The translations under genes were made by a program, and so were the position numbers. DNA of 27,393 bases from an uncultured Streptococcus sp. (lineage in GTDB: Bacteria; Bacillota; Bacilli; Lactobacillales; Streptococcaceae): contig NZ_CABFMF010000015.1 in assembly GCF_901875575.1 (NCBI RefSeq), positions 1 to 27,393 of the forward strand. The letters are read 5' to 3'. The number at the start of each line of letters is the position of its first letter. The stretch's first letter is position 1. The notes under the pieces are model-generated. The model ran no database searches and was not told the origin of the DNA. It saw only the letters and a list, made by a program, of their open reading frames with translations. Of the stretch, positions 5,523-13,488 are shown in pieces.

Positions 5523-6458
5523 ATGTCTAAGATTCTAGTATTTGGTCACCAAAATCCAGACTCAGATGCCATTGGGTCATCTGTAGCTTTTGCTTATCTT
5601 TGCAAAGAAGTATATGGTTTGGATACAGAAGCAGTCGCTCTTGGAACTCCAAATGAAGAAACAGCCTATGTCTTGAATTATTTTGGTGTAGAAGCACCGC
5701 GCGTCATCACTTCTGCAAAAGCAGAAGGTGCAGAGCAAGTTATCTTGACTGACCATAATGAATTCCAACAATCAGTTTCAGATATCGCTGAAGTAGAAGT
5801 TTATGGTGTTGTGGACCACCATCGTGTTGCTAACTTTGAAACTGCAAGCCCACTCTACATGCGTTTGGAGCCAGTTGGTTCAGCGTCTTCAATTGTTTAC
5901 CGTATGTTCAAAGAACATGATGTAGCTGTTCCTAAAGAATTGGCTGGTTTGATGCTTTCTGGCTTGATTTCAGATACCCTTCTTTTGAAATCACCAACAA
6001 CACACCCAACAGATAAAGTTATTGCTCCTGAATTGGCTGAATTGGCTGGTGTGAACTTGGAAGAGTATGGTCTTGCTATGCTTAAAGCTGGTACAAACTT
6101 GGCAAGCAAGTCTGCTGAAGAATTGATTGACATCGATGCTAAGACTTTTGAACTCAACGGAAATAATGTCCGTGTTGCTCAAGTCAATACGGTGGATATT
6201 GCAGAAGTCTTGGAGCGCCAAGCTGAAATCGAAGCAGCTATGCAAGCGGCTAATGCTTCAAACGGTTACTCTGATTTTGTCTTGATGATTACAGATATCG
6301 TCAACTCAAACTCAGAAATCCTAGCACTTGGTGCGAACATGGACAAGGTAGAAGCGGCTTTCAACTTCAAACTTGAAAATAACCATGCTTTCCTTGCTGG
6401 TGCTGTTTCACGTAAGAAACAAGTTGTTCCTCAATTGACCGAAAGCTTCAATGCTTAA
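5523..6458 (+). CDS. ppaC: Manganese-dependent inorganic pyrophosphatase (family II)
   Basis: The 311-residue DHH-family phosphoesterase hydrolyses pyrophosphate to two phosphates, pulling biosynthetic reactions forward in the cytosol. Metal ligands are visible: H9, D13 and D15 in GHQNPDSD, D77 in LTDHNE, and D98-H99-H100 in the DHH motif. The C-terminal substrate-binding SRKKQ motif is present near residue 295. Length equals that of the characterised streptococcal enzymes (about 309-311). GAGGT precedes the ATG by 6 nt. It is monocistronic, with its own promoter and a strong terminator. Confidence 0.97.
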   Translation: MSKILVFGHQNPDSDAIGSSVAFAYLCKEVYGLDTEAVALGTPNEETAYVLNYFGVEAPRVITSAKAEGAEQVILTDHNEFQQSVSDIAEVEVYGVVDHHRVANFETASPLYMRLEPVGSASSIVYRMFKEHDVAVPKELAGLMLSGLISDTLLLKSPTTHPTDKVIAPELAELAGVNLEEYGLAMLKAGTNLASKSAEELIDIDAKTFELNGNNVRVAQVNTVDIAEVLERQAEIEAAMQAANASNGYSDFVLMITDIVNSNSEILALGANMDKVEAAFNFKLENNHAFLAGAVSRKKQVVPQLTESFNA

Positions 6459-6505
6459 TCCGTTGATGGAAGATTAGAACAGGAAAACACTTTTTCCAAA
6501 TATCG

Positions 6506-6529
6506 AAAGGAGTTTCGACTCCTTTTTTT
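6506..6529 (+). terminator. Terminator of ppaC
   Basis: AAAGGAGT (6506-6513), TTCG loop, ACTCCTTT (6518-6525), and T's to 6529. It ends 14 nt before the next ATG, so the following gene probably lives on readthrough or an unseen promoter. Confidence 0.92.
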
Positions 6530-6542
6530 CTAGGAGTGAAGT

Positions 6543-7055
6543 ATGTTAGAAAATGGCGATTTGATTTTTGTGAGAGATGAATCAGATATGGGACAGGCTA
6601 TCCAGATTTCCACAGGTAACTATAGCCATGTTGCGATTTATTTGGATGGTATGATTTACCATGCTAGTGGACAGGCTGGTGTTGTCTGTCAAGAATCGGC
6701 AGGCTTCTTTGAGCCAAATCACTTATATGATATCTATGTCTACTCAGAAATGGATATCCAATCTGTGAAGGAAAGAGCTTGTAAACATCTTGGGGCACCC
6801 TACAATGCTTCTTTCTATCCAGATGGAGCTGGTTTTTACTGTTCCCAGTATATGGCAGCAATCCTCCCCATTTTTGAAACTATTCCCATGAAGTTTGGAG
6901 ATGGTAATCAGGAAATTAGTGATTTTTGGAGAGAGTATTACAGAGAACTAGGTATGCCTGTACCTCTGAACCAGCCTGGAACAAATCCTAGTCAGTTGGC
7001 AACGTCCCCTCTTTTGAAATGTAAAGAAAGGAACCTTCATGATTCAGATTTTTAA
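6543..7055 (+). CDS. YiiX/YebB-like permuted NlpC/P60 (papain-fold) protein
   Basis: The 170-residue protein opens with the GDLIFVRD strand typical of permuted NlpC/P60 folds. It has the His of YSHVAIYLDG (H29) and the Cys of GFYCSQ (C100), the reversed His-then-Cys order of the YiiX/YycO group. Members are thought to be amidases or thioesterases acting on cell-wall peptides or lipids; the substrate is unknown. There is no signal peptide. The SD AGGAG precedes the ATG. No promoter of its own is obvious, since it follows the ppaC terminator by 14 nt. Its last 17 nt overlap the next gene in another frame. Confidence 0.8.
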   Translation: MLENGDLIFVRDESDMGQAIQISTGNYSHVAIYLDGMIYHASGQAGVVCQESAGFFEPNHLYDIYVYSEMDIQSVKERACKHLGAPYNASFYPDGAGFYCSQYMAAILPIFETIPMKFGDGNQEISDFWREYYRELGMPVPLNQPGTNPSQLATSPLLKCKERNLHDSDF

Positions 7056-7689
7056 TCCTTCACGTTTGACGAGACAGCCGTTTTTTATGGGATTAGTTGC
7101 TTACCTTGATCAGCATTCTGATGTCATCTTACGTGAAATCAAGGCAACTTTCCCAGATGTGCCAGTTGATCGATTTTTGGAAGACTATATAAAGGCTGGT
7201 TTCATTCTACGGGAAAATAAGCGTTATTATCTTAATCTGCCTTTTTTAGAATCAGTAGATTCCCTTGAGCTTGATCAGCAAATTTTTTTGAGAGAAGAGA
7301 ATCCAGTTTATCAAGCTTTGTTAGAGCAGAGTTTTGAGACGAAATTACGAAATCAAACCAATGCAGCTATTTTAGTTGAAAAGACGGACTTTGCGCGCAC
7401 TAAAATGACCCTGTCCAATTATTTCTACAAGGTTAAACATCAGTATCCTTTGACAGAAAAACAGCAGGAACTCTATGCCATTTTAGGAGATGTTAATCCT
7501 GAGTATGCTCTCAAATATATGACGACTTTTTTGTTGAAATTTCTCAAAAAAGACCAACTTATGCAGAAACGCCGTGATATTTTTGTAGATAGTTTAGTCG
7601 TCCTAGGCTATATTGTGCAAAAGGAAGACGGAAAGTATGAGTTAGCTGTCAGATTTGATAAGGAAAGTCTAAGTTTTTATCTAGCATAG
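7039..7689 (+). CDS. DUF1803-like uncharacterised streptococcal protein
   Basis: The 216-residue soluble protein has no signal peptide or membrane span. The N-terminal IQIFNPSRLTRQPFF and the following helical region recall DUF1803, a family I associate with streptococci; this comes from memory, without a search. It starts within the YiiX-like gene (17-nt overlap) behind an AAAGGAA SD, so the two are translationally coupled and may share a process. Function unknown. Confidence 0.7.
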   Translation: MIQIFNPSRLTRQPFFMGLVAYLDQHSDVILREIKATFPDVPVDRFLEDYIKAGFILRENKRYYLNLPFLESVDSLELDQQIFLREENPVYQALLEQSFETKLRNQTNAAILVEKTDFARTKMTLSNYFYKVKHQYPLTEKQQELYAILGDVNPEYALKYMTTFLLKFLKKDQLMQKRRDIFVDSLVVLGYIVQKEDGKYELAVRFDKESLSFYLA

Positions 7690-7721
7690 TATTCTGTTCT
7701 GAGCAGTTTGTTTGATTTAAT

Positions 7722-7740
7722 GATATAATGAGTATATACT
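7722..7740 (+). promoter_or_regulatory. Extended -10 promoter of the CsbD-like gene with a start-site palindrome
   Basis: TGATATAAT (extended -10, hexamer 7724-7729) has no matching -35. The perfect palindrome AGTATATACT (7731-7740) sits over the predicted start near 7736 and could be an operator. Confidence 0.6.
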
Positions 7741-7788
7741 TAAAATAGCGATAACATATATCGGAATAAACCTAAAGGAGACAATCAT

Positions 7789-7980
7789 ATGTCACTTGAA
7801 AACAAATTGGAACAAGCAACAGGCGCTATCAAAGAAGGATTTGGTAAAGTTACTGGGGATAGCAAGACTGAAGCAGAAGGAGCTGTAGAAAAGACAGTTG
7901 CTAAGGCAAAAGAAGTAGTTGAAGATGCTAAGGGTGCTGTAGAAGGTGCTGTTGAAGGTTTGAAAAACGCTTTTAAATAA
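7789..7980 (+). CDS. CsbD-like small stress protein
   Basis: The 63-residue Lys/Glu/Ala-rich helical protein has the CsbD-family opening (NKLEQATGAIKEGFGKVTGD) followed by low-complexity EGAVE/AKGAVEGAVEG repeats. CsbD proteins are abundant general-stress proteins in Bacillus and other bacteria with no known biochemical role. An AAAGGAG SD lies upstream, with an extended -10 promoter about 60 nt before the ATG. It is monocistronic and ends in a 13-bp terminator hairpin shared with convergent murE. Confidence 0.85.
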   Translation: MSLENKLEQATGAIKEGFGKVTGDSKTEAEGAVEKTVAKAKEVVEDAKGAVEGAVEGLKNAFK

Positions 7981-8027
7981 AGATAGAAAAAATCAAGGGT
8001 TTCATTTCCCTTGATTTTTTACTATCT
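7981..8027. terminator. Bidirectional terminator between the CsbD-like gene and murE
   Basis: AAAAAATCAAGGG (7987-7999) pairs perfectly with CCCTTGATTTTTT (8008-8020); outer AGATAG/CTATCT extends it across a one-base bulge. A-runs and T-runs on both sides allow termination in both directions. Confidence 0.92.
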
Positions 8028-9472
8028 TATAAATAATTTTCTGCGACGGCTGCATCTCCTGGATAGGCTTCTTTCTTGCCTTGAACGATTTGGTAGCAAT
8101 CGGCTCCCTTACCAGCAATAATGACAGCATCTAATTCGTGATTTGTGATAGCCATTGCCGCTTTGATGGCTTCTTGGCGATCGGCAATCTTTTCAACAGG
8201 ATGGTTGATATAACTACTGATTTCATCAGCAATCGCCATTGGATCTTCATAGTTGGGGTCATCAGCAGTCAGAAAGACTTGAATCTCAGGGTGTTGGTTT
8301 AGGAGGAGTCCAAAATCCTTACGGCGACTTTCTCCCTTGTTTCCAGTAGAACCTAGGACTAGGGCAATCTTGCCAGTCTGATGAGTTTCTACCACATTGA
8401 TGAGTTTTTTTAGACTATCCCCATTGTGAGCGTAGTCGATGAAAACCTTGGCTCCGTTTTTCTGCGTGAGGACTTCCATACGACCAGGAACGCGGGTTGC
8501 AGCGATTCCTTTTTTGATGTCCTCAAGACTAGCTCCGAGACGGAGACAAGCAAGTCCAGCAGCAACTGCATTTTCTTGGTTGAAGTGGCCAATGAGTTGA
8601 ATATCATAATCTCCAGCTAATTTTCCTGTAGCTGAGAAGCTAAAGGCTTTGGAATTCTCGATTTGGTTACTTGACTGACTACCATAGAAATCATGGTCTT
8701 GCTCTGCCACTTGTTCTTTCAAGATAGAAAAATGGTCCATGTCGCTATTAATGACAACTGCTCGGCTATTTTCCATGAGAAGTCGCTTGTGGTAGAAATA
8801 GTCTTCGAAGCTAGGGTGTTCAATCGGTCCGATATGGTCTGGGGTAATATTGAGGAAAACTCCCACATCGAAAGATAGTCCGTAGACTCGATTCACTAGA
8901 TAGGCTTGACTGGAAACTTCCATTACCAGATGGGTTCTTCCATTCGTAACAGCTTGGGCCATCATATCAAAGAGATCGATATTTTCAGGTGTTGAGAAGG
9001 AAGATTTAAAGAAGGTCTTGCCATCTAGAGTTGTGTTCATGGTTGACAAGAGGGCTGTTGGGTAACGTTGAGATAGGATGTGATAAGCAAAGTAAGCTGC
9101 TGTTGTTTTTCCTTTTGTACCTGTGAAAGCGAGAATTTTGAGTTTCTCTTGTGGTTTACCATAGAATTCCATAGCAATCAAACTCATGGCTTTCTTGATA
9201 TCGTTCACAACGATGACAGGAATACCGACCTCGTAGTCTTTTTCGGCGACGTACCAGGCTAAGCCCTGAGTTATAGCGGAAAGAAGGTATTCTTTTTTAA
9301 AGGCAGCACCTTTTGCAAAAAAAAGAGTGCCTTCTTTTACTTTTCGGCTGTCGTAACTGATGCTGTCAAAAACAACTTCGCTGTAGTTGTAGTGGTAGTG
9401 TCCTTGGTCGATAATCTCGCGGAAGAGACCATCTTTCTTTAATATATCTAATACGATTTCAATCTTTATCAT
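8027..9472 (-). CDS. murE: UDP-N-acetylmuramoyl-tripeptide synthetase, L-lysine-adding (MurE)
   Basis: The 481-residue Mur ligase adds the third stem-peptide residue to UDP-MurNAc-L-Ala-D-Glu in the cytosol, using ATP. The N-terminal UDP-binding domain contains SYDSRKV. The ATP loop is GTKGKTT (about 118-124), and the central domain carries HxGxxEHP (ITPDHIGPIEHP). The C-terminal specificity motif DDPNYEDP points to L-lysine rather than diaminopimelate (DNPR-type), as expected for streptococci. It is transcribed leftwards and ends at the terminator shared with the CsbD-like gene. No SD precedes the ATG, and a TTGTAA-17-TACAAT promoter ends 7 nt before it, so the mRNA may be leaderless. Confidence 0.96.
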   Translation of the reverse strand: MIKIEIVLDILKKDGLFREIIDQGHYHYNYSEVVFDSISYDSRKVKEGTLFFAKGAAFKKEYLLSAITQGLAWYVAEKDYEVGIPVIVVNDIKKAMSLIAMEFYGKPQEKLKILAFTGTKGKTTAAYFAYHILSQRYPTALLSTMNTTLDGKTFFKSSFSTPENIDLFDMMAQAVTNGRTHLVMEVSSQAYLVNRVYGLSFDVGVFLNITPDHIGPIEHPSFEDYFYHKRLLMENSRAVVINSDMDHFSILKEQVAEQDHDFYGSQSSNQIENSKAFSFSATGKLAGDYDIQLIGHFNQENAVAAGLACLRLGASLEDIKKGIAATRVPGRMEVLTQKNGAKVFIDYAHNGDSLKKLINVVETHQTGKIALVLGSTGNKGESRRKDFGLLLNQHPEIQVFLTADDPNYEDPMAIADEISSYINHPVEKIADRQEAIKAAMAITNHELDAVIIAGKGADCYQIVQGKKEAYPGDAAVAENYL

Positions 9473-9479
9473 ACTTTAT

Positions 9480-9508
9480 ATTGTAAACCGAAAGTCTGAA
9501 TTTTACAA
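9480..9508 (-). promoter_or_regulatory. murE promoter
   Basis: On the minus strand: TTGTAA (9508-9503), a 17-bp spacer and TACAAT (9485-9480). Only 7 nt remain to the murE ATG. Its -35 overlaps the -35 of the divergent flippase promoter. Confidence 0.75.
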
Positions 9509-9530
9509 GTAACAAGGAAAAGTTTATAAT
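9502..9530 (+). promoter_or_regulatory. Flippase (ytgP) promoter
   Basis: TTTACA (9502-9507), a 17-bp spacer and TATAAT (9525-9530). An imperfect inverted repeat (AAGGAAAAGTT 9514-9524 with AACTTTTTCCT 9542-9552, one-base bulge) flanks the -10 and start region. Confidence 0.78.
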
Positions 9531-9578
9531 GGAAGATAAGGAACTTTTTCCTAGTTATCAAAAATGAATGAGGAAGTT

Positions 9579-11201
9579 ATGTCTAATGAACACAATCATC
9601 AGCAGGTCCAGATGTTACGGGGGACTGCTTGGCTAACGGCTAGTAACTTTATCAGTCGCCTACTCGGGGCCATTTACATTATCCCTTGGTATATCTGGAT
9701 GGGGTCTAATGCGGCTACAGCAAATGGTCTCTTCACCATGGGTTATAATATCTATGCTTGGTTTCTTCTGATTTCAACTGCAGGAATACCTGTTGCGGTT
9801 GCTAAGCAAGTAGCCAAATACAATACCATGCAAGAGGAAGAGCATAGTTTTTCTCTAATTTGTAGTTTTTTGGGATTTATGACTGGACTCGGTCTGTTTT
9901 TTGCCTTGATTTTATATCTGTTTGCCCCTTGGATGGCTGATTTGTCTGGTGTAGGTCAAGACCTTATCCCGATTATGCAGAGTTTGGCTTGGGCGGTTTT
10001 AATATTCCCTTCTATGAGTGTTATCCGAGGCTTTTTCCAAGGGATGAGCAACCTCAAACCTTACGCCATGAGTCAAATCGCTGAGCAGGTGATCCGTGTC
10101 ATCTGGATGTTGGTGGCTACCTATATGATTATGAAAATGGGGTCAGGGGATTATTTAGCAGCTGTTACCCAATCCACTTTTGCAGCTTTTGTAGGTATGA
10201 TTGCTAGCTATGCTATTTTGATTTATTTTCTTGCCAAGGAAGGACTACTCAAAAGAGTCCTTAAAACAGGAGATAAGATTAATAGTAAGCGTCTCTTAGT
10301 CGATACCATTAAGGAAGCCATTCCTTTCATCTTGACAGGGTCTGCCATCCAACTTTTCCAGATTCTGGATCAGATGACCTTTATCAATAGTATGAGCTGG
10401 TTTACCAACTATAGTAATGAAGACTTGGTTGTTATGTTTTCTTATTTTTCTGCCAATCCCAATAAAATCACTATGATTCTGATATCTTTAGGTGTTTCAA
10501 TAGGAGGTGTTGGTATCCCTCTGTTGACCGAAAATTATGTCAAAGGTGACTTAAAGGCGGTCTCTAGATTGGTCCAAGACAACCTTGTCATGCTTTTATT
10601 GTTTTTATTACCAGCAACAATAGGGATGGTGATGGTCAGTGAATCTCTTTATACAGTCTTTTACGGTAAGCCAGATAGTTTAGCTTTGGGATTATTTATA
10701 TTTGCAGTTCTGCAGTCAACCATTCTAGGTCTCTATACGGTCTTGTCACCAATGCTTCAGGCTATGTTCCATAATCGTAAGGCAGTACTTTACTTTGTTT
10801 ATGGTTCAATTGCAAAGTTGCTCTTACAGATACCAAGTATCTATCTCTTTCAAAGTTATGGGCCTTTGATTTCGACGACAATAGGTCTGGTCGTTCCCAT
10901 TGTCTTAATTTATCGTGAAATCTGTCAGATAACGGGTATGAGATCGAATGTGGTTTTTAAAAGAACTATTCTAATCAGTCTATTAACTCTTACTATGTTT
11001 CTTCTTGTTGGATTTGTGCAGTGGATTCTGGGATTTTTCTTCCAACCAAGTGGTCGATTATGGAGTTTTCTTTATGTAGCGCTTGTTGCTATTTTAGGGG
11101 GCAGTCTTTATGGAGTTATGAGTCTTCGTACTCATTTATTGGATAGAGTTATTGGGAAAGCACAGGCTGACCGTTTAAGAATGAAATTTAGATTAACTTA
11201 A
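9579..11201 (+). CDS. ytgP: Lipid II flippase candidate, YtgP/MurJ-like (MOP superfamily)
   Basis: The 540-residue polytopic membrane protein shows about 14 hydrophobic segments spread along its length and a polysaccharide-transporter (MATE/MOP) N-terminus (LRGTAWLTASNFISRLLGAIY). Size and context match Bacillus/streptococcal YtgP, which can replace E. coli MurJ and so likely flips lipid II outward across the membrane. The frame is open from an ATG at 9564, but GAGGAAG lies just before the ATG at 9579, making that the likelier start. Divergent from murE, it fits the peptidoglycan theme. A capsule or other polysaccharide flippase is the alternative. Confidence 0.82.
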   Translation: MSNEHNHQQVQMLRGTAWLTASNFISRLLGAIYIIPWYIWMGSNAATANGLFTMGYNIYAWFLLISTAGIPVAVAKQVAKYNTMQEEEHSFSLICSFLGFMTGLGLFFALILYLFAPWMADLSGVGQDLIPIMQSLAWAVLIFPSMSVIRGFFQGMSNLKPYAMSQIAEQVIRVIWMLVATYMIMKMGSGDYLAAVTQSTFAAFVGMIASYAILIYFLAKEGLLKRVLKTGDKINSKRLLVDTIKEAIPFILTGSAIQLFQILDQMTFINSMSWFTNYSNEDLVVMFSYFSANPNKITMILISLGVSIGGVGIPLLTENYVKGDLKAVSRLVQDNLVMLLLFLLPATIGMVMVSESLYTVFYGKPDSLALGLFIFAVLQSTILGLYTVLSPMLQAMFHNRKAVLYFVYGSIAKLLLQIPSIYLFQSYGPLISTTIGLVVPIVLIYREICQITGMRSNVVFKRTILISLLTLTMFLLVGFVQWILGFFFQPSGRLWSFLYVALVAILGGSLYGVMSLRTHLLDRVIGKAQADRLRMKFRLT

Positions 11202-11221
11202 AAATATTTTATAAATAAAAG

Positions 11222-11270
11222 GAATAATTTGAACGTTCTTATCATGGAATGTTTAGATTATTCTCTTTTT
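11222..11270 (+). terminator. Terminator of the flippase gene
   Basis: GAATAATTTGAAC (11222-11234) pairs with GTTTAGATTATTC (11251-11263), 13 bp with two G-U pairs, then CTTTTTATT. Confidence 0.82.
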
Positions 11271-11315
11271 ATTAATTTATAGTATATTTTTATAATTTTT
11301 AGCTAGTCATTTTGT

Positions 11316-11340
11316 TTTTTCTTAAATTTTTCTTAAAAAA
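11316..11340 (+). promoter_or_regulatory. 11-bp tandem repeat upstream of the aliB promoter (possible regulator or UP site)
   Basis: TTTTTCTTAAA occurs twice back to back (11316-11326 and 11327-11337), one helical turn apart, 7 bp before the -35. The stretch 11326-11340 matches 11 of 15 positions of the CodY box AATTTTCWGAAAATT. A simple A/T-rich UP element is equally possible. Confidence 0.35.
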
Positions 11341-11344
11341 ACTA

Positions 11345-11373
11345 TTGACTAAATAAAACCTGTAATGTATAAT
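11345..11373 (+). promoter_or_regulatory. Promoter of the aliB-like gene
   Basis: TTGACT (11345-11350), a 17-bp spacer and a consensus TATAAT (11368-11373). One of the strongest promoters in the window. Confidence 0.88.
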
Positions 11374-11405
11374 AAGACAAATATTTAAATCAGGAGGTTC
11401 TGGAG

Positions 11406-13364
11406 ATGAAAAAGTCTAAAGCCAAGTATGCAACACTTGCAGGTGTCGTGTTAAGTGCAGGTATTTTGTTAAGTGCCTGTGGAAATTCTAGCACAGCATC
11501 AAAAACATACAATTATGTTTACTCAAGTGATCCATCTAGTTTGAACTATCTAGCAGAAAACCGTACAACAACCAGTGATATCGTGGTTAATTTGGTAGAT
11601 GGGCTCATGGAAAATGACCAATATGGGAACTATATCCCATCCTTGGCAGAGGATTGGAGTGTTTCTCAAGACGGTTTGACCTATACCTACAAGCTGCGTA
11701 AGGAAGCGAAATGGTATACTGCAGATGGAGATGAATATGCTCCAGTAACTGCTCAAGATTTTGTCACTGGGCTGAAATACGCTGCTGATAAAAAATCAGA
11801 AGCCTTGTACTTGGTGCAAGAATCCGTTGCTGGTTTAGATGACTACATTAATGGTAAAACGAAAGACTTTTCAACTGTTGGAGTTAAGGCTCTTGATGAC
11901 CAAACCGTTCAATATACCTTGGCACGACCAGAACCTTACTGGAACTCAAAAACAACTTCAACAATTCTCTTTCCTCTTAATGCGGATTTCTTGAAATCAA
12001 AAGGGGATGATTTTGGGAAGGTAGATCCATCTAGCATTTTGTACAATGGGCCTTTCTTGATGAAATCCTTTGTTTCAAAATCAGTTATCGAGTACAAGAA
12101 AAATCCGAATTACTGGGATGCTAAGAATGTCTTTGTAGATGATGTGAAATTGACTTACTTTGATGGTAGTGACCAAGATGCACTAGCACGTAACTTTATG
12201 GAGGGTGCCTATAGTTATGCTCGTCTTTATCCAAATAGTTCAAGCTTTGAAGGGATAAAAGAAAAGAATAAGGACAATATCGTATATAGTATTCAAGATG
12301 CCACTTCTTACTACTTAAACTTTAATCTTGATAGAAAATCTTATAAATTCACTTCTAAGACAAGCGATGCTGAGAAGAAATCGACTCAGGAAGCCGTTCT
12401 TAATAAGAACTTCCGTCAAGCTATTAACTTTGCCTATGACCGTACAGCCTATGGTGCCCAATCTCAAGGTGAAGATGGTGCTACTAAGATTTTGCGTAAC
12501 TTGGTTGTTCCTCCGACATTTGTAACGGTAGGTGGTAAAGACTTTGGGGCAGTTGTATCTGAAAAGATGGTGAACTATGGCAAGGAATGGCAGGGTATGA
12601 ATTTTGCCGATGCCCAAGATCCATACTACAATCCAGAGAAAGCCAAGGCCAAATTTGCAGAAGCCAAGAAAGAATTAGAAGCTAAGGGTGTAACATTCCC
12701 TATCCACTTAGATAAAACTATAGAGTTGACCAATAAGGCTGAAATTCAAGGAATCAATTCCATGAAGCAATCAATTGAGTCTGTCTTAGGTGCAGAAAAT
12801 GTTGTGATTGATGTCCACCTACTTTCTACAGAGGACTATGATAGTTCAGGTTATCTAGCTCAAACTGCAGCTCAGAAAGATTACGATCTTTATAATGGTG
12901 GATGGAGTGCGGACTACCAAGACCCATCAAGCTATCTTGAAATCTTTAATGTGAAAAGTGGTGGAGTTCTACAAAACTTAGGTCTAGAGCCTGGGGAAGT
13001 TAATGACAAGGCTAAGGCAGTTGGACTAGATACTTACACTCAGATGTTAGAAGATGCTAATAAAGAGCAAGATCCAGCAAAACGTTATGAAAAATACGCT
13101 GAGGCTCAAGCTTGGTTGGTAGATAGCTCACTAGCAATTCCAAACGTATCCCTTGGTGGTACACCAACTTTGAGAAAAACAGTTCCTTTCTCTAGCCCAT
13201 TCTCATTGGCGGGTAATAAAGGAATCGAATCCTATAAATACCTCAAATTACAAGATAAAACAGTTACAAAAGATGAATATGAAAAAGCTAAAGAAAAATG
13301 GCTGAAAGAAAAAGAAGAATCTAATAAAAAAGCTCAAGAAGAGTTAGCAAAACATGTCAAATAA
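11406..13364 (+). CDS. aliB: Oligopeptide-binding lipoprotein AliB
   Basis: The 652-residue solute-binding protein family 5 member has a lipoprotein signal (positively charged N-terminus, hydrophobic core, lipobox LSAC with Cys25), so it is anchored outside the membrane. It binds oligopeptides and, as known for AmiA/AliA/AliB proteins, hands them to the AmiCDEF importer, which is not coded here. Family features include the YNYVYSSDPSSLNYL start of the mature domain and WSADYQDPSSYL late in the protein. A Lys/Glu-rich helical tail (from about 620) ends it. Two SD-like GGAG motifs precede the ATG. The position after murE/ytgP and before the metB operon matches pneumococcal aliB. It is monocistronic. 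Confidence 0.9.
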   Translation: MKKSKAKYATLAGVVLSAGILLSACGNSSTASKTYNYVYSSDPSSLNYLAENRTTTSDIVVNLVDGLMENDQYGNYIPSLAEDWSVSQDGLTYTYKLRKEAKWYTADGDEYAPVTAQDFVTGLKYAADKKSEALYLVQESVAGLDDYINGKTKDFSTVGVKALDDQTVQYTLARPEPYWNSKTTSTILFPLNADFLKSKGDDFGKVDPSSILYNGPFLMKSFVSKSVIEYKKNPNYWDAKNVFVDDVKLTYFDGSDQDALARNFMEGAYSYARLYPNSSSFEGIKEKNKDNIVYSIQDATSYYLNFNLDRKSYKFTSKTSDAEKKSTQEAVLNKNFRQAINFAYDRTAYGAQSQGEDGATKILRNLVVPPTFVTVGGKDFGAVVSEKMVNYGKEWQGMNFADAQDPYYNPEKAKAKFAEAKKELEAKGVTFPIHLDKTIELTNKAEIQGINSMKQSIESVLGAENVVIDVHLLSTEDYDSSGYLAQTAAQKDYDLYNGGWSADYQDPSSYLEIFNVKSGGVLQNLGLEPGEVNDKAKAVGLDTYTQMLEDANKEQDPAKRYEKYAEAQAWLVDSSLAIPNVSLGGTPTLRKTVPFSSPFSLAGNKGIESYKYLKLQDKTVTKDEYEKAKEKWLKEKEESNKKAQEELAKHVK

Positions 13365-13376
13365 GGATTTTTCAAG

Positions 13377-13410
13377 AAAAACGATGGTTTCGAAGGAAAC
13401 TGTCGTTTTT
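13377..13410 (+). terminator. Terminator of aliB
   Basis: AAAAACGATGGTTTC (13377-13391) pairs with GAAACTGTCGTTTTT (13396-13410) around GAAG; 15 bp including two G-U pairs, ending in T's. Confidence 0.92.
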
Positions 13411-13473
13411 TATAGGATGACGGCAAATTTGGAAGAAAAGTGCTTACATTTTTTAATTTGTTTATCAGATTTA

Positions 13474-13482
13474 TGATATAAT
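13474..13482 (+). promoter_or_regulatory. Extended -10 promoter before the long leader
   Basis: TGATATAAT (hexamer 13477-13482) with no convincing -35. The predicted start near 13489 gives about 190 nt of leader before the ATG at 13678. Confidence 0.65.
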
Positions 13483-13488
13483 GAATAT

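Noticed and set aside
8410..9262. Several 60-65 codon ORFs opposite or out of frame to murE
   Set aside because: They are shadows of murE with no start signals.
9564..9578. Upstream ATG for the flippase
   Set aside because: No SD before it, whereas GAGGAAG is well placed for the ATG at 9579.
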